From NCBI GenBank assembly GCA_018268135.1, contig JAFDXD010000135.1:1-64000 (forward strand): 64,000 nt of DNA, read 5' to 3'. This DNA is from Bacteroidota bacterium. Its GTDB lineage: Bacteria > Bacteroidota > Bacteroidia > Chitinophagales > Chitinophagaceae. Below, piece by piece: positions 9,047 to 19,100 of the stretch; the first letter of the stretch is position 1; every line of letters starts with the position of its first letter. Position numbers and translations under genes: made by a program. The notes below the pieces were generated by a model that saw only the letters and a list, made by a program, of their open reading frames with translations, had not been told where the DNA came from and searched no databases.

Positions 9047-9154
9047 ATGCAAAAAGCGAAAGTATATAATGTAATGAATGCCATCAGCAGTATTATTATT
9101 GTGGCTGTCATTATTATTATTCCTGCTCTGCATGGAGGAAGCGCTATCTTTTAA
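9047..9154 (+). CDS. ilv operon leader peptide (35 residues)
   Basis: A short ORF, ATG at 9047 and TAA at 9152, ending 21 bases before a terminator hairpin and 117 before ilvD. Residues 13-25 are ISSIIIVAVIIII, that is eight consecutive-region Ile codons plus two Val (nine Ile counting residue 13), followed by PALHGG near the C-terminus; Val also occurs at 6 and 9, and Ile at 34. The core resembles E. coli IlvL, which contains VVVIIIPP. Codons 30-33 double as the 5' arm of the predicted antiterminator. When Ile-tRNA or Val-tRNA is scarce the ribosome should stall at codons 16-25. The peptide itself probably has no function. No Shine-Dalgarno site is present. Start and frame are read directly; the regulatory role is inferred from the whole arrangement. 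Confidence 0.85.
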   Translation: MQKAKVYNVMNAISSIIIVAVIIIIPALHGGSAIF

Positions 9155-9191
9155 AATAACAAAATTAAAAAATACAAAGCGGTTCATCTCC
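9134..9191 (+). promoter_or_regulatory. Predicted antiterminator of the ilv attenuator
   Basis: GGAGGAAGCGCT (9134-9145, leader codons 30-33) can pair with AGCGGTTCATCTCC (9178-9191): four pairs, a two-base bulge (9186-9187), three pairs, one G-G mismatch, four pairs. This pairing takes up the left arm of the terminator at 9176-9186, so the two hairpins exclude each other. A ribosome stalled in the Ile/Val run leaves 9134-9145 free; one at the stop codon covers it. Confidence 0.7.
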
Positions 9192-9213
9192 AAAAAGGTG
9201 AACCGCTTTTTTT
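9176..9213 (+). terminator. Intrinsic terminator of the ilv attenuator
   Basis: Perfect 11-bp stem, AAAGCGGTTCA (9176-9186) with TGAACCGCTTT (9199-9209), a 12-base loop and a run of seven T from 9207. It lies after the leader peptide and 58 bases before ilvD, the position of a classical attenuator. Confidence 0.88.
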
Positions 9214-9271
9214 ATTTATATATTATACTTAAGAATTAGTAACCATCAATTAGACATCTGAAAAAATAAAT

Positions 9272-10960
9272 ATGAACGAACTAAATAAACATTCAAAAAC
9301 ACTCACCCAGGACGATACCTTACCGGGTGCACAGGCCATGTACTATGCCATTGGTTTTAAAGAAGAAGATTTTAAAAAAGCACAGGTTGGTATAGTAAGT
9401 ATGGGCTGGGATGGTAACCCATGCAATATGCATCTTAATGATTTATCAAACCTGGTAAAAACAAGTGTAAACGCTGTGGATGGATTGTTGGGGTTAAGAT
9501 TTTATACCATTGGAGTAAGCGATGGTATTAGCATGGGAACCGATGGTATGCGTTATAGCCTTGTAAGCAGAGATTTGATTGCAGATAGTATTGAAACAAA
9601 TGCAGGTGCCCAATATTATGATGGCATTATTGCCATACCCGGTTGCGATAAAAATATGCCTGGCTCTGTAATTGCCATGGGAAGGTTAAACAGGCCGTCC
9701 ATTATGTTGTACGGCGGCACCATTGAGCCAGGCCATTACAAAGGCGAAGACTTAAATATTGTAAGTGCATTTGAGGCATTGGGGCAAAAAATTGCAGGCA
9801 ATTTAGATGAAGCAGATTTTAAAGGAATTGTACAACACAGTTGCCCCGGAGCAGGCGCTTGCGGAGGCATGTACACAGCCAATACTATGGCAAGTGCGAT
9901 AGAAGCCCTTGGCATGAGCCTGCCAAACAGTAGCAGCAACCCGGCTTTAAGCATAGATAAACAAAATGAATGCAATGTCATTGGTGAAGCCATCAAAATA
10001 TTATTAGAAAAAGATATTAAGCCTAAAGATATCATGACAAGAAAGGCTTTTGAAAATGCAATGACGATAGTGATGGTTTTGGGTGGAAGCACAAATGCTG
10101 TACTGCATTTAATAGCCATTGCAAAAAGTGTTGATATCACATTAACGCCAGACGATTTTCAGGCGATTAGTAATAAAGTGCCGTTGCTTGCTGATTTTAA
10201 ACCTAGTGGAAAATACTTAATGGCAGACTTACATGCACATGGCGGTGTGCCGGCAGTGATGAAATACTTATACAGCAAAGGTTTGTTGCATGGCGACTGC
10301 ATTACGGTAACCGGTAAAACAGTGGCAGAGAATTTGAAAAATGCGCCTGATTTAGATTTTGAGAAACAAAAAATTATCATGCCATTAGAAACACCACTAA
10401 AACCAACAGGGCACCTGCAAATATTGTATGGCAACCTGGCAGAAAAAGGAAGTGTAGCAAAAATTTCAGGAAAAGAGGGTGAGCGTTTTGAAGGAACTGC
10501 AAGAGTATTTAATGGCGAAAAAGATTTAATATCCGGAATACAATCGGGCAAAGTACACAAAGGTGATGTGGTCGTCATACGATACATCGGGCCAAAGGGA
10601 GCACCCGGTATGCCCGAAATGCTAAAACCCACAGGAGCTATAATAGGCGCAGGTTTGGGAAAATCTGTTGCCTTGATAACTGATGGTAGATTTAGCGGCG
10701 GTACACACGGTTTTGTAGTTGGGCATATTACGCCCGAAGCTTATGATGGCGGATTAATTGGATTGGTAGAAGACAATGATATCATTGAAATAGATGCTGT
10801 CAACAACAAGCTGACTTTAAAAGTATCTGAAGAAATTATTGCTCAACGTAAAAGAAATTGGAAACAGCCTGCATTAAAAGCCACTAAAGGAGTTTTATAC
10901 AAATATGCTATAAGTGTAAAAAATGCAAGTGAAGGTTGCGTAACAGATCAGGCACAATAA
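9272..10960 (+). CDS. ilvD: Dihydroxy-acid dehydratase
   Basis: Dehydrates the dihydroxy acids in isoleucine and valine synthesis. The 562-residue protein carries the three cluster cysteines expected of the [2Fe-2S] type: GNPCNMH near residue 50, [11 protein letters not shown] near 125, and [18 protein letters not shown] near 195, and the C-terminal [21 protein letters not shown]. Normal length. First structural gene behind the attenuator; ilvB follows after 22 bases. Confidence 0.97.
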   Translation: MNELNKHSKTLTQDDTLPGAQAMYYAIGFKEEDFKKAQVGIVSMGWDGNPCNMHLNDLSNLVKTSVNAVDGLLGLRFYTIGVSDGISMGTDGMRYSLVSRDLIADSIETNAGAQYYDGIIAIPGCDKNMPGSVIAMGRLNRPSIMLYGGTIEPGHYKGEDLNIVSAFEALGQKIAGNLDEADFKGIVQHSCPGAGACGGMYTANTMASAIEALGMSLPNSSSNPALSIDKQNECNVIGEAIKILLEKDIKPKDIMTRKAFENAMTIVMVLGGSTNAVLHLIAIAKSVDITLTPDDFQAISNKVPLLADFKPSGKYLMADLHAHGGVPAVMKYLYSKGLLHGDCITVTGKTVAENLKNAPDLDFEKQKIIMPLETPLKPTGHLQILYGNLAEKGSVAKISGKEGERFEGTARVFNGEKDLISGIQSGKVHKGDVVVIRYIGPKGAPGMPEMLKPTGAIIGAGLGKSVALITDGRFSGGTHGFVVGHITPEAYDGGLIGLVEDNDIIEIDAVNNKLTLKVSEEIIAQRKRNWKQPALKATKGVLYKYAISVKNASEGCVTDQAQ

Positions 10961-10982
10961 AATACTAAACAAAAAAATTATT

Positions 10983-12719
10983 ATGGAAACACTAGAAATT
11001 GCAAAAGCAAAAAAGGCAAAAGCAGAAACAACTTCTATTTCAGGCTCAGTTGCTGTGTTAGAAGCTTTGATAGCCGAAAATGTAACGGAAATATTTGGTT
11101 ACCCCGGCGGCGCTATTATGCCAATCTATGATGCATTGTATGATTATGAAAGAAAACTTCATCATATTTTAGTAAGGCATGAGCAAGGTGCCATACATGC
11201 TGCACAAGGCTATGCAAGAGCCAGTGGCAAAACCGGGGTAGTATTTGCAACCAGTGGCCCCGGCGCTACAAATCTTGTAACGGGCCTTGCAGATGCCATG
11301 ATAGACAGCACTCCTGTAGTATGCATTACCGGCCAGGTATTTGCCCAACTATTAGGCACAGACGCTTTTCAGGAAACAGATGTAGTAAATATAACCACTC
11401 CCATTACCAAATGGAATTACCAGGTTACAGATGCATCTGAAATTCCTTCTGTATTAGCTAAAGCATTTTATATTGCTTCAAGCGGCAGGCCTGGCCCTGT
11501 GCTGGTTGATATCACTAAAAATGCCCAGCAACAATTATTTGAATATGCCGGGTATAAAAAATGTGATCATATCAGGAGCTATCGTCCTAAACCAATTATC
11601 AGGAAAGAATATGTAGAAAATGCAGCGAAGCTGATAAATGAAGCAAAAAAACCATTCGTAATATTTGGCCAGGGAATTATTTTAGGCAAGGCAGAAAAAG
11701 AATTCACTGCTTTTTTAGAAAAAGGAAATTTACCAGCAGCCTGGACCATTTTAGGTATGAGCGCCATCCCTACAGATCACCCATTGGGGGTTGGCATGTT
11801 GGGTATGCATGGTAATTATGGACCAAATGTATTAACCAACGAATGTGATGTTTTAATAGCTGTAGGTATGCGTTTTGATGACAGGGTTACCGGCAGGCTT
11901 GATAAATATGCAAAGCAAGCCAAAATAATTCACCTTGATATTGACCCGGCCGAAATTGATAAAAATGTAAAAACAACCGTATCGGTATGGGGAGATTGTA
12001 AAGAAACATTGCCGATGCTCACAGCATTAATTGACAAAAAAGATCATAAAAGCTGGCTGCAAAAATTTGCGACACTTAAAAAACAAGAGGATGAAACCTG
12101 CATCAATGCTGAACTAAACCCTACTGGTGAAGAAATGACCATGGGCGAAGTAATCAAAACCCTGAATGAATTAACAAAAGGAAATGCAATTATAGTAACT
12201 GATGTAGGCCAGCACCAAATGGTAGCTTGCCGCTATGCAAAATACAATAACAGCAAAAGCAATATTACCAGCGGAGGGCTTGGCACCATGGGTTTTGCAT
12301 TGCCTGCAGCAATAGGCGCCAAATTAGGAACGCCTAACAACACTGTAATTGCAATAGCCGGTGATGGCGGATTTCAAATGAACATTCAGGAACTGGGAAC
12401 CATTATGCAATCAAATATTGGAGTAAAAATATTGGTACTAAATAATCAGTTTTTAGGAATGGTGCGTCAGTGGCAGGAATTATTTATGGACAAAAGATAT
12501 TCATTTACAAATATTACCAGCCCTGATTTTGTAAAGGTTGCCGAAGCATACAATATTCCCGGAGAAAAAGTAACCGACAGATCAGCCTTAAAAAATGCAT
12601 TGCAAAAAATGCTTGAAAGCAAAGGAGCTTATTTGTTAGAAGTAATGGTTGGTAAAGAAAACAATGTATTTCCAATGGTACCACAGGGCTGTAGTGTGAG
12701 CGAAATAAGATTAAAATAA
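10983..12719 (+). CDS. ilvB: Acetolactate synthase, large (catalytic) subunit
   Basis: Thiamine diphosphate enzyme that makes acetolactate or acetohydroxybutyrate. The 578 residues show the three expected domains: PYR domain with FGYPGGAIMPIYDAL and the active-site Glu in LVRHEQGAIHAAQGYARASG, the middle domain with VGMRFDDRVTG, and the C-terminal domain with the cofactor motif IAGDGGFQMNIQELGT followed by NNQFLGMVRQWQ. The first ~15 residues are Lys/Ala-rich and not conserved. It is followed by its regulatory partner ilvN after 27 bases. Confidence 0.96.
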   Translation: METLEIAKAKKAKAETTSISGSVAVLEALIAENVTEIFGYPGGAIMPIYDALYDYERKLHHILVRHEQGAIHAAQGYARASGKTGVVFATSGPGATNLVTGLADAMIDSTPVVCITGQVFAQLLGTDAFQETDVVNITTPITKWNYQVTDASEIPSVLAKAFYIASSGRPGPVLVDITKNAQQQLFEYAGYKKCDHIRSYRPKPIIRKEYVENAAKLINEAKKPFVIFGQGIILGKAEKEFTAFLEKGNLPAAWTILGMSAIPTDHPLGVGMLGMHGNYGPNVLTNECDVLIAVGMRFDDRVTGRLDKYAKQAKIIHLDIDPAEIDKNVKTTVSVWGDCKETLPMLTALIDKKDHKSWLQKFATLKKQEDETCINAELNPTGEEMTMGEVIKTLNELTKGNAIIVTDVGQHQMVACRYAKYNNSKSNITSGGLGTMGFALPAAIGAKLGTPNNTVIAIAGDGGFQMNIQELGTIMQSNIGVKILVLNNQFLGMVRQWQELFMDKRYSFTNITSPDFVKVAEAYNIPGEKVTDRSALKNALQKMLESKGAYLLEVMVGKENNVFPMVPQGCSVSEIRLK

Positions 12720-12746
12720 TCCACTTGAATAAAAAATGAAATAACG

Positions 12747-13385
12747 ATGACAACACAAAAAACAAATATACCTGCTGCCGCTACTGTTGCCACAGGGCAA
12801 AAAGCAGAATACAGCTTAACGGTTTATACAGAAAATCAAATTGGATTGTTAAACAGAATTGCCATTATGTTTTCTCGTAGAAAAATAAATGTAATTAGTT
12901 TAAATACATCGCCTACTGAAGTAGATAGCGTACACCGCTTCACTATTGTAATTAATGAAACTGAAGAAGTTGTTAGAAAATTATGCAGGCAAATTGAAAA
13001 ACAAGTAGATGTTTTAAAAGCATTTTATAATACCGATGAAGAAATTATTTGGCAGGAAATGGCCTTATACAAAGTACCTACGGATGAAGTTGCCGAAAAA
13101 GTAAAAGTAGAAAGGCTTTTACGAAAGTATGGTGCAAGGGCGGTAGTAATTAGAAAAGATTATACCGTATTTGAAACTACCGGACACAGAGAAGAAACTG
13201 ACAGCCTTATTAAAGCGCTGGAGCCTTATGGACTGATAGAATTTGTACGAAGCGCAAGAGTGGCTATCATTAAAGACAGTAAAGGATTTCATGAAAAATT
13301 AAAATCATACGAAAAATCAGATCCCGGAGAGGAATTAATAGAAAACGAATTTTTGAATCAACAGGATGAAGTATTTACAATGTAA
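12747..13385 (+). CDS. ilvN: Acetolactate synthase, small (regulatory) subunit
   Basis: The 212 residues hold an N-terminal ACT domain (about 20-95, with YTENQIGLLNRIAIMFSRRKINVISLNTSPT) that in the family binds valine and confers feedback inhibition on IlvB, and the C-terminal ALS-SS domain. It is longer than E. coli IlvN (about 96) and similar in layout to the IlvH type, with a non-conserved start of about 18 residues. Adjacent to ilvB, as usual. A 128-base gap to ilvC holds a weak AATACC/GGTATT hairpin with a later T-run at 13418-13426, too far from the stem to be a convincing terminator. Confidence 0.93.
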   Translation: MTTQKTNIPAAATVATGQKAEYSLTVYTENQIGLLNRIAIMFSRRKINVISLNTSPTEVDSVHRFTIVINETEEVVRKLCRQIEKQVDVLKAFYNTDEEIIWQEMALYKVPTDEVAEKVKVERLLRKYGARAVVIRKDYTVFETTGHREETDSLIKALEPYGLIEFVRSARVAIIKDSKGFHEKLKSYEKSDPGEELIENEFLNQQDEVFTM

Positions 13386-13513
13386 AATGAATACCAACAG
13401 ACAGGTATTGAAACCAATTTTTTTTTGAATCATTATCTGTGAACGAGCCATTTGAAAACACATAAAATAAAATTTTAAAAAAAATTAAACTAACATTAAA
13501 ACAAAAAAAAATC

Positions 13514-14560
13514 ATGGCAACATTAAATTTTGCAGGAACTGAAGAGAATGTAGTAACAAGAGAAGAATTTCCCTTATCTAAAGCCCAGCAGGTTTTAAAA
13601 AATGAAACAGTGGCAGTAATTGGCTATGGTGTACAAGGTCCGGGACAGGCTTTGAACCAAAAAGAAAATGGCATAAATGTAATTGTAGGCCAAAGAAAAA
13701 ATTCGAAAAGCTGGGATAAAGCGGTGCAGGATGGATTTGTAGAAGGAGAAACTTTATTTGAAATTGAAGAAGCCCTACAAAGAGGAACTATTATTTGCTA
13801 CCTGCTGAGCGATGCTGCACAAATTGCAATGTGGCCTACCGTTAAAAAATATTTAACTCCGGGAAAAGCATTGTATTTTTCGCATGGCTTTGGTATTACC
13901 TACAATGATCAAACAGGTATTATACCACCTGCAGATGTTGATGTATTTTTAGTAGCACCAAAAGGAAGTGGTACTTCATTGCGCCGTATGTTTTTGCAAG
14001 GCCGTGGATTAAATAGTAGTTACGCCATTTTTCAGGATGCAACAGGCAAAGCATTTGACAGAGTAGTTGCATTGGGCATTGCCATTGGCTCAGGCTATTT
14101 ATTTGAAACTACTTTTAAAAAAGAAGTTTATTCAGACCTTACCGGCGAAAGAGGTACACTCATGGGCGCTATACAAGGAATATTTGCAGCACAATTTGAA
14201 GTGCTTCGCTCTAAAGGCCACTCTCCTTCTGAAGCATTTAACGAAACAGTAGAAGAGCTTACACAATCATTAATGCCATTGGTGGCAGAAAACGGAATGG
14301 ATTGGATGTATGCCAATTGCAGTACCACCGCACAGCGTGGCGCATTAGACTGGTGGAAAAAATTTAGAGATGCTACCCTTCCAGTATTTAACGATTTGTA
14401 CAACAGTGTAGCCGAAGGTAAAGAAGCTGCAAAGTCTATTGAAAGTAATAGCAAGACTGATTATAGAGAAAAATTGAATGCAGAATTAAAAGAACTGCAC
14501 GATAGTGAACTATGGCAGGCAGGCAGAACAGTAAGAAGCCTACGCCCCGAAAATCAATAA
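13514..14560 (+). CDS. ilvC: Ketol-acid reductoisomerase
   Basis: NADPH-dependent isomerisation and reduction of acetohydroxy acids. The 348 residues show a Rossmann start with AVIGYGVQGPGQALN and the phosphate-binding region VGQRKNSKSWDKA, the catalytic histidine in YFSHGFGI, and an all-helical C-terminal domain with metal ligands in FKKEVYSDLTGERGTLMG. The length fits the short class I enzymes. The fingerprint GYGVQGPG replaces the GYGSQGHA seen in many bacteria. It is followed by a strong hairpin before ilvA. Confidence 0.95.
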   Translation: MATLNFAGTEENVVTREEFPLSKAQQVLKNETVAVIGYGVQGPGQALNQKENGINVIVGQRKNSKSWDKAVQDGFVEGETLFEIEEALQRGTIICYLLSDAAQIAMWPTVKKYLTPGKALYFSHGFGITYNDQTGIIPPADVDVFLVAPKGSGTSLRRMFLQGRGLNSSYAIFQDATGKAFDRVVALGIAIGSGYLFETTFKKEVYSDLTGERGTLMGAIQGIFAAQFEVLRSKGHSPSEAFNETVEELTQSLMPLVAENGMDWMYANCSTTAQRGALDWWKKFRDATLPVFNDLYNSVAEGKEAAKSIESNSKTDYREKLNAELKELHDSELWQAGRTVRSLRPENQ

Positions 14561-14573
14561 TCCAAAATCAAAA

Positions 14574-14611
14574 AACAGCCATGTAGAAATCAGCATTACT
14601 ACATGGCTGTT
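14574..14611 (+). repeat. Perfect 13-bp inverted repeat between ilvC and ilvA
   Basis: AACAGCCATGTAG (14574-14586) and CTACATGGCTGTT (14599-14611) with a 12-base loop. It fills the 66-base gap between the two genes. No T-run follows on the plus strand, so it could be a partial terminator, an RNA-processing site or a 3' stabiliser of the ilvDBNC message. Confidence 0.75.
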
Positions 14612-14626
14612 ACCAATTAGAATAAA

Positions 14627-15886
14627 ATGAATAATACATCAGCTACCAGTGTAAAGGCGCTCCATTTTGAAGAAGCAGCCAAAAGGCTGAAACCCGTAGT
14701 GTATCAAACTGCCCTGCAGCTCAATCATCATTTATCGGCAAAGTATAAATGCAATATTTTTTTAAAAAGAGAAGATTTGCAGGTTGTACGCTCCTATAAA
14801 ATTAGAGGGGCATACAATATGATGAGTAGTATTTCAAACGAAGTATTGCAAAAAGGCGTAGTATGTGCAAGCGCAGGTAATCATGCACAGGGGTTTGCAT
14901 ACTCTTGCAAAAAATTAAACTGTAAGGGAGTGGTTTTTATGCCGGTAATTACGCCAAACCAAAAGATTAATCAAACTAAAATGTTTGGTGGCTCTTTTAT
15001 AGAAATAAAATTAGTAGGCGACACTTTTGACGATTGCGCCGCTGCGGCAAAAGAATATACCGAACAAAATCACATGACTTTTATTCCTCCCTTTGATGAT
15101 TTAAAAATTATTGAAGGCCAGGGCACCGTTGCTGTAGAAATATTTGAAGAGCACCAGCAGGTGGACTATTTATTTATACCCGTTGGTGGCGGAGGATTAT
15201 GTGCAGGCATTGGCTCCTACTTTAAAACATTTTCTCCTCATACAAAAATAATTGGAGTAGAGCCTGAGGGCGCTCCTTCTATGTTTGAGGCATTAAAAGC
15301 CGGCAAACCCGTAGAGCTTGAAAGTATTGACAGATTTGTAGATGGAGCATCTGTAAAAAAAGTAGGCGATATCACCTTCTCTATTTGCAAAGATGTGTTG
15401 GATGACATGCACCTGGTAGCAGAAGGTAAAGTATGCTCTACCATTTTAAATTTATACAACGAAGATGCCATTGTAGCTGAGCCGGCAGGCGCTTTATCCA
15501 TTGCTGCACTGGATGATTATGCTGAAGAAATAAAAGGAAAAAATGTAGTATGTATTGTAAGCGGCAGCAATAATGATATTGACCGTATGCAGGAAATAAA
15601 AGAACGCAGCCTGCAGTATGAAGGTTTAAAACATTATTTTCTAATACGCTTTGCTCAGCGCCCGGGTGCATTAAAAGAATTTGTAAATCATGTATTGGGG
15701 CAAACGGATGATATCACCCGTTTTGAATATATGCAAAAGCATAATAAAGAAACCGGCCCTGCCCTTGTTGGTATTGAGCTTAAAGCTAAAGAAGATTACG
15801 ATTTACTCTTAAAAAAATTAGTGGAGTATAAAATTAATTTTACAGAATTAAAGCAGGGCGACAATGCTTTTGGCTATTTGGTATAG
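14627..15886 (+). CDS. ilvA: Threonine ammonia-lyase, biosynthetic
   Basis: PLP enzyme that converts threonine to 2-oxobutanoate and ammonia, the entry to isoleucine. The 419 residues show the PLP lysine in VRSYKIRGAYN, SAGNHAQGFA, the phosphate-binding PVGGGGLCAGI, and AEPAGALSIAAL. After residue about 325 comes one ACT-like regulatory domain (YFLIRFAQRPGALKEFVNHV), as in the short B. subtilis form rather than the two in E. coli. In a complete ilv cluster the biosynthetic role is far likelier than catabolic TdcB, which lacks the regulatory domain. Last gene of the cluster before a terminator. Confidence 0.95.
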   Translation: MNNTSATSVKALHFEEAAKRLKPVVYQTALQLNHHLSAKYKCNIFLKREDLQVVRSYKIRGAYNMMSSISNEVLQKGVVCASAGNHAQGFAYSCKKLNCKGVVFMPVITPNQKINQTKMFGGSFIEIKLVGDTFDDCAAAAKEYTEQNHMTFIPPFDDLKIIEGQGTVAVEIFEEHQQVDYLFIPVGGGGLCAGIGSYFKTFSPHTKIIGVEPEGAPSMFEALKAGKPVELESIDRFVDGASVKKVGDITFSICKDVLDDMHLVAEGKVCSTILNLYNEDAIVAEPAGALSIAALDDYAEEIKGKNVVCIVSGSNNDIDRMQEIKERSLQYEGLKHYFLIRFAQRPGALKEFVNHVLGQTDDITRFEYMQKHNKETGPALVGIELKAKEDYDLLLKKLVEYKINFTELKQGDNAFGYLV

Positions 15887-15935
15887 TCAGGCATCTTTTT
15901 ATATCCTTTTTTTTGACATAATTGATTTTTTCTTT

Positions 15936-15960
15936 AAAACCCTTTATAGTAAAGGGTTTT
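15936..15960 (+). terminator. Intrinsic terminator at the end of the ilv operon
   Basis: AAAACCCTTTA (15936-15946), loop TAG, TAAAGGGTTTT (15950-15960): a perfect 11-bp hairpin whose right arm ends in T4, 50 bases after the ilvA stop. Confidence 0.8.
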
Positions 15961-16107
15961 ACAAATTTTAGCCCCGTTGAAGGTCGTAAAATAAGGAGAA
16001 TTTTAATAAAATATTTATCAGTATAAATCTTATTTTGAGAGGAACGGGTAGAGAAATTTGAAGCGCTTATATTAAGTATTTTAAAATAATAAATTAGAGT
16101 TTATCCC

Positions 16108-19100
16108 ATGTTACAAAACAAAGGCTTATACCAACCCCAATTTGAACATGATGCTTGTGGCATTGGCTTTGTTGCCAATGTACGGGGGTCAAAATCGCAC
16201 CAACACATTTCAGATGCCCTCACCGTATTAGAAAATATGGAGCATCGTGGCGCCTGTGGTTGCGAAAACAATACAGGAGATGGAGCAGGCATTTTAATAC
16301 AAATGCCCCACGAATTTTTCTTTGATGAGTGCTTAAAACTCGGCGTTCATTTGCCATCATTTGGTAAATACGGTGTTGGGGTTGTATTTTTTCCAAAAGA
16401 AATAAAGCTGAGAGAAGAATGTAGGGATATATTTAACCGCTCTGCCGAAAAATTAGGGCTGCAGGTACTTGCCTACCGCAAAGTGCCTGTAAACACTGAT
16501 GATATAGGCGATTCGGCACTAAGCGTGGAGCCCAATATGGAGCATGTATTTATAGCTTCGCCAGACAATATTACTGACCCACAGGCCTTTGAAAGAAAAT
16601 TATTTGTACTGCGAAATTATGCTTCGCATACCATCAATAATACCATTAAAAAAGATGAAATTGGTTTTTATATAGCTTCTCTTTCTTATAAAACAATTGT
16701 ATATAAAGGGCAACTAACGAGTACGCAGGTACGAAATTATTTTCCTGACTTGAGCGATAAAAGATTAGTGAGCGCCTTTGGTCTGGTACATTCCCGATTT
16801 GCAACCAACACTTTTCCATCGTGGAAACTGGCACAGCCTTTCCGTTTTATAGCACACAATGGCGAAATAAATACTTTACAGGGAAATGTAAACTGGTTTA
16901 AAACCGGGCAACATGCATTTTCATCTCCCTATTTTACCAAAGAAGAAATGGACATGATTGTACCCATCATTACAGATGGACAATCAGACTCTGCCTGCCT
17001 GGATAATGTGATAGAATTATTAACGCTTTGCGGCAGAAGCCTGCCACACGTTTTAATGATGCTGATACCCGAAGCATGGGATGATAATGAACAAATGGAT
17101 GCCGTAAAAAAAGCTTTTTACGAATTTCATGCATCATTACTTGAGCCCTGGGATGGCCCTGCTTCTATTTCATTTACCGATGGAAAAATAATTGGTGCAA
17201 CACTCGACAGAAATGGATTACGCCCATCACGCTATTGCATCACACACGACGACAGAGTAATCATGGCTTCAGAAGCTGGTGTACTTCCCATAGCGCCTGA
17301 GTTAATAAAAGAAAATGGAAGGTTGCAACCGGGCAAAATGTTTGTGGTAGATATGGAGCAGGGGCGTATTATAAGTGATGACGAATTAAAACAAACCATT
17401 TGTTCGCAAAAGCCTTATGCAGACTGGCTAAACCAATATAAAATAAGATTGGAAGACCTGGCAGAACCAAGGGTTGGGTTTACACATCTGTCCGATGAAT
17501 CTATTTTAAAATATCAAAAAGTATTTGGCTATTCTAAAGAAGATATTGACAGCATTATAAAACCCATGGCATTAAATGCAAAAGAGCCAATTGGCTCCAT
17601 GGGCACCGATACGCCTTTGGCAATTTTAAGCGATCAGCCACAGCATTTAAGTTCATATTTTAAACAATTATTTGCACAGGTTACCAACCCGCCTATCGAC
17701 CCCATCAGAGAAAAAATGGTGATGAGCCTCTCCATCTTTGTTGGTAATATTGGTAATCTTTTAGATGAGTCGCCCTTGCATTGCCATAATGTAGCATTAA
17801 AACAACCCATCCTCAGCAATACCAAATTAGAAAAAATAAGAAGTATTGATACCGGTATTTTTCAGGCAAAAACTTTGCAGACTTATTTTAGAGCAGATGG
17901 TAAACCAGGCTCTTTGCAACGTGGCCTCGACAGGCTTTGCCGCTATGCCGAAGATGCAGTAAATGATGGCTATGAAGTACTCGTATTAACCGACCGGGCA
18001 GTAGATAGCGACCATGCTTCTATCCCCACATTGCTTGCTACTGCTGCCGTACATCATCATCTTATTCGTAAGGGTATGCGTGGACAGGTGGGTATAATTG
18101 TAGAAGCCGGCGATGTGTGGGAAGTTCACCATTTTGCCTGCCTGCTTGCATTTGGAGCTACAGCCATTAATCCTTACCTGGCGCTCTCTACCATTCGCAG
18201 TATAAAATATAATGGCTCTTTAAAAACTGATTTTACGGCCTATGAGTTACGAAAAAATTATATAAAAGCTGTGGGCGATGGCTTGCTGAAAGTGTTTTCA
18301 AAAATGGGCATATCCACGCTTCAATCATACCAGGGTGCACAAATTTTAGAAATTCTTGGCCTCAATAAAGATGTAGTTGATAAATATTTTACAGGCGCAA
18401 CTTCACGTATTGAAGGCATTGGGTTAGATGAAATTGCAAAAGAAGCATTGGCAAAACACGCTATTGCATTTAGTCAAAAAAGTATTCCCGTAGAGTTATT
18501 GCCCGCAGGAGGTATTTACCAATGGAAACGCAAGGGTGAATTTCATTTATTCAATCCGCAAACCATCCATTTGTTGCAACATTCTACCAAAACAAATGAT
18601 TACAATTTATTTAAAAAATATTCTAAGCTGATAAATGATCAGTCAGAAAAAGCCGCTACCCTACGGAGTCTTTTTCAATTTAAAAAAAGCAGGCCATCTA
18701 TTTCTATTGATGAAGTAGAGCCTGCCGAAAATATTTATAAAAGATTTGCAACCGGCGCCATGTCATTTGGTTCCATATCATGGGAAGCCCATACCACATT
18801 AGCAATTGCCATGAACAGGCTTGGAGGAAAAAGCAATACCGGCGAAGGAGGAGAAGATGAAACCCGTTACAATCCTCTGCCTAACGGTGACAGTATGCGA
18901 AGTTCTATCAAACAGGTAGCTAGTGCAAGATTTGGGGTAACCAGTTTATATTTATCAGAAGCAGATGAAATACAAATTAAAATGGCTCAAGGCGCCAAAC
19001 CCGGTGAGGGCGGGCAATTGCCGGGATATAAAGTAGATGACTGGATTGGAAGAACAAGGCACTCCACACCGGGTGTAGGATTAATTTCTCCGCCGCCTCA

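Noticed and set aside
9005..9193. 62-codon minus-strand frame over the ilv leader
   Set aside because: It is the reverse shadow of the leader peptide and terminator; the plus-strand leader explains the sequence much better.
13386..13513. Possible terminator or second attenuator before ilvC (AATACC/GGTATT and T9)
   Set aside because: The T-run begins 8 bases after a weak 6-bp stem and no short ORF rich in branched-chain codons is present.
15961..16107. Possible riboswitch before gltB (CCCGTT and AACGGG could pair over 66 bases)
   Set aside because: Only six pairs with no nested structure or known riboswitch motif; it is noted in the gltB entry but not called.
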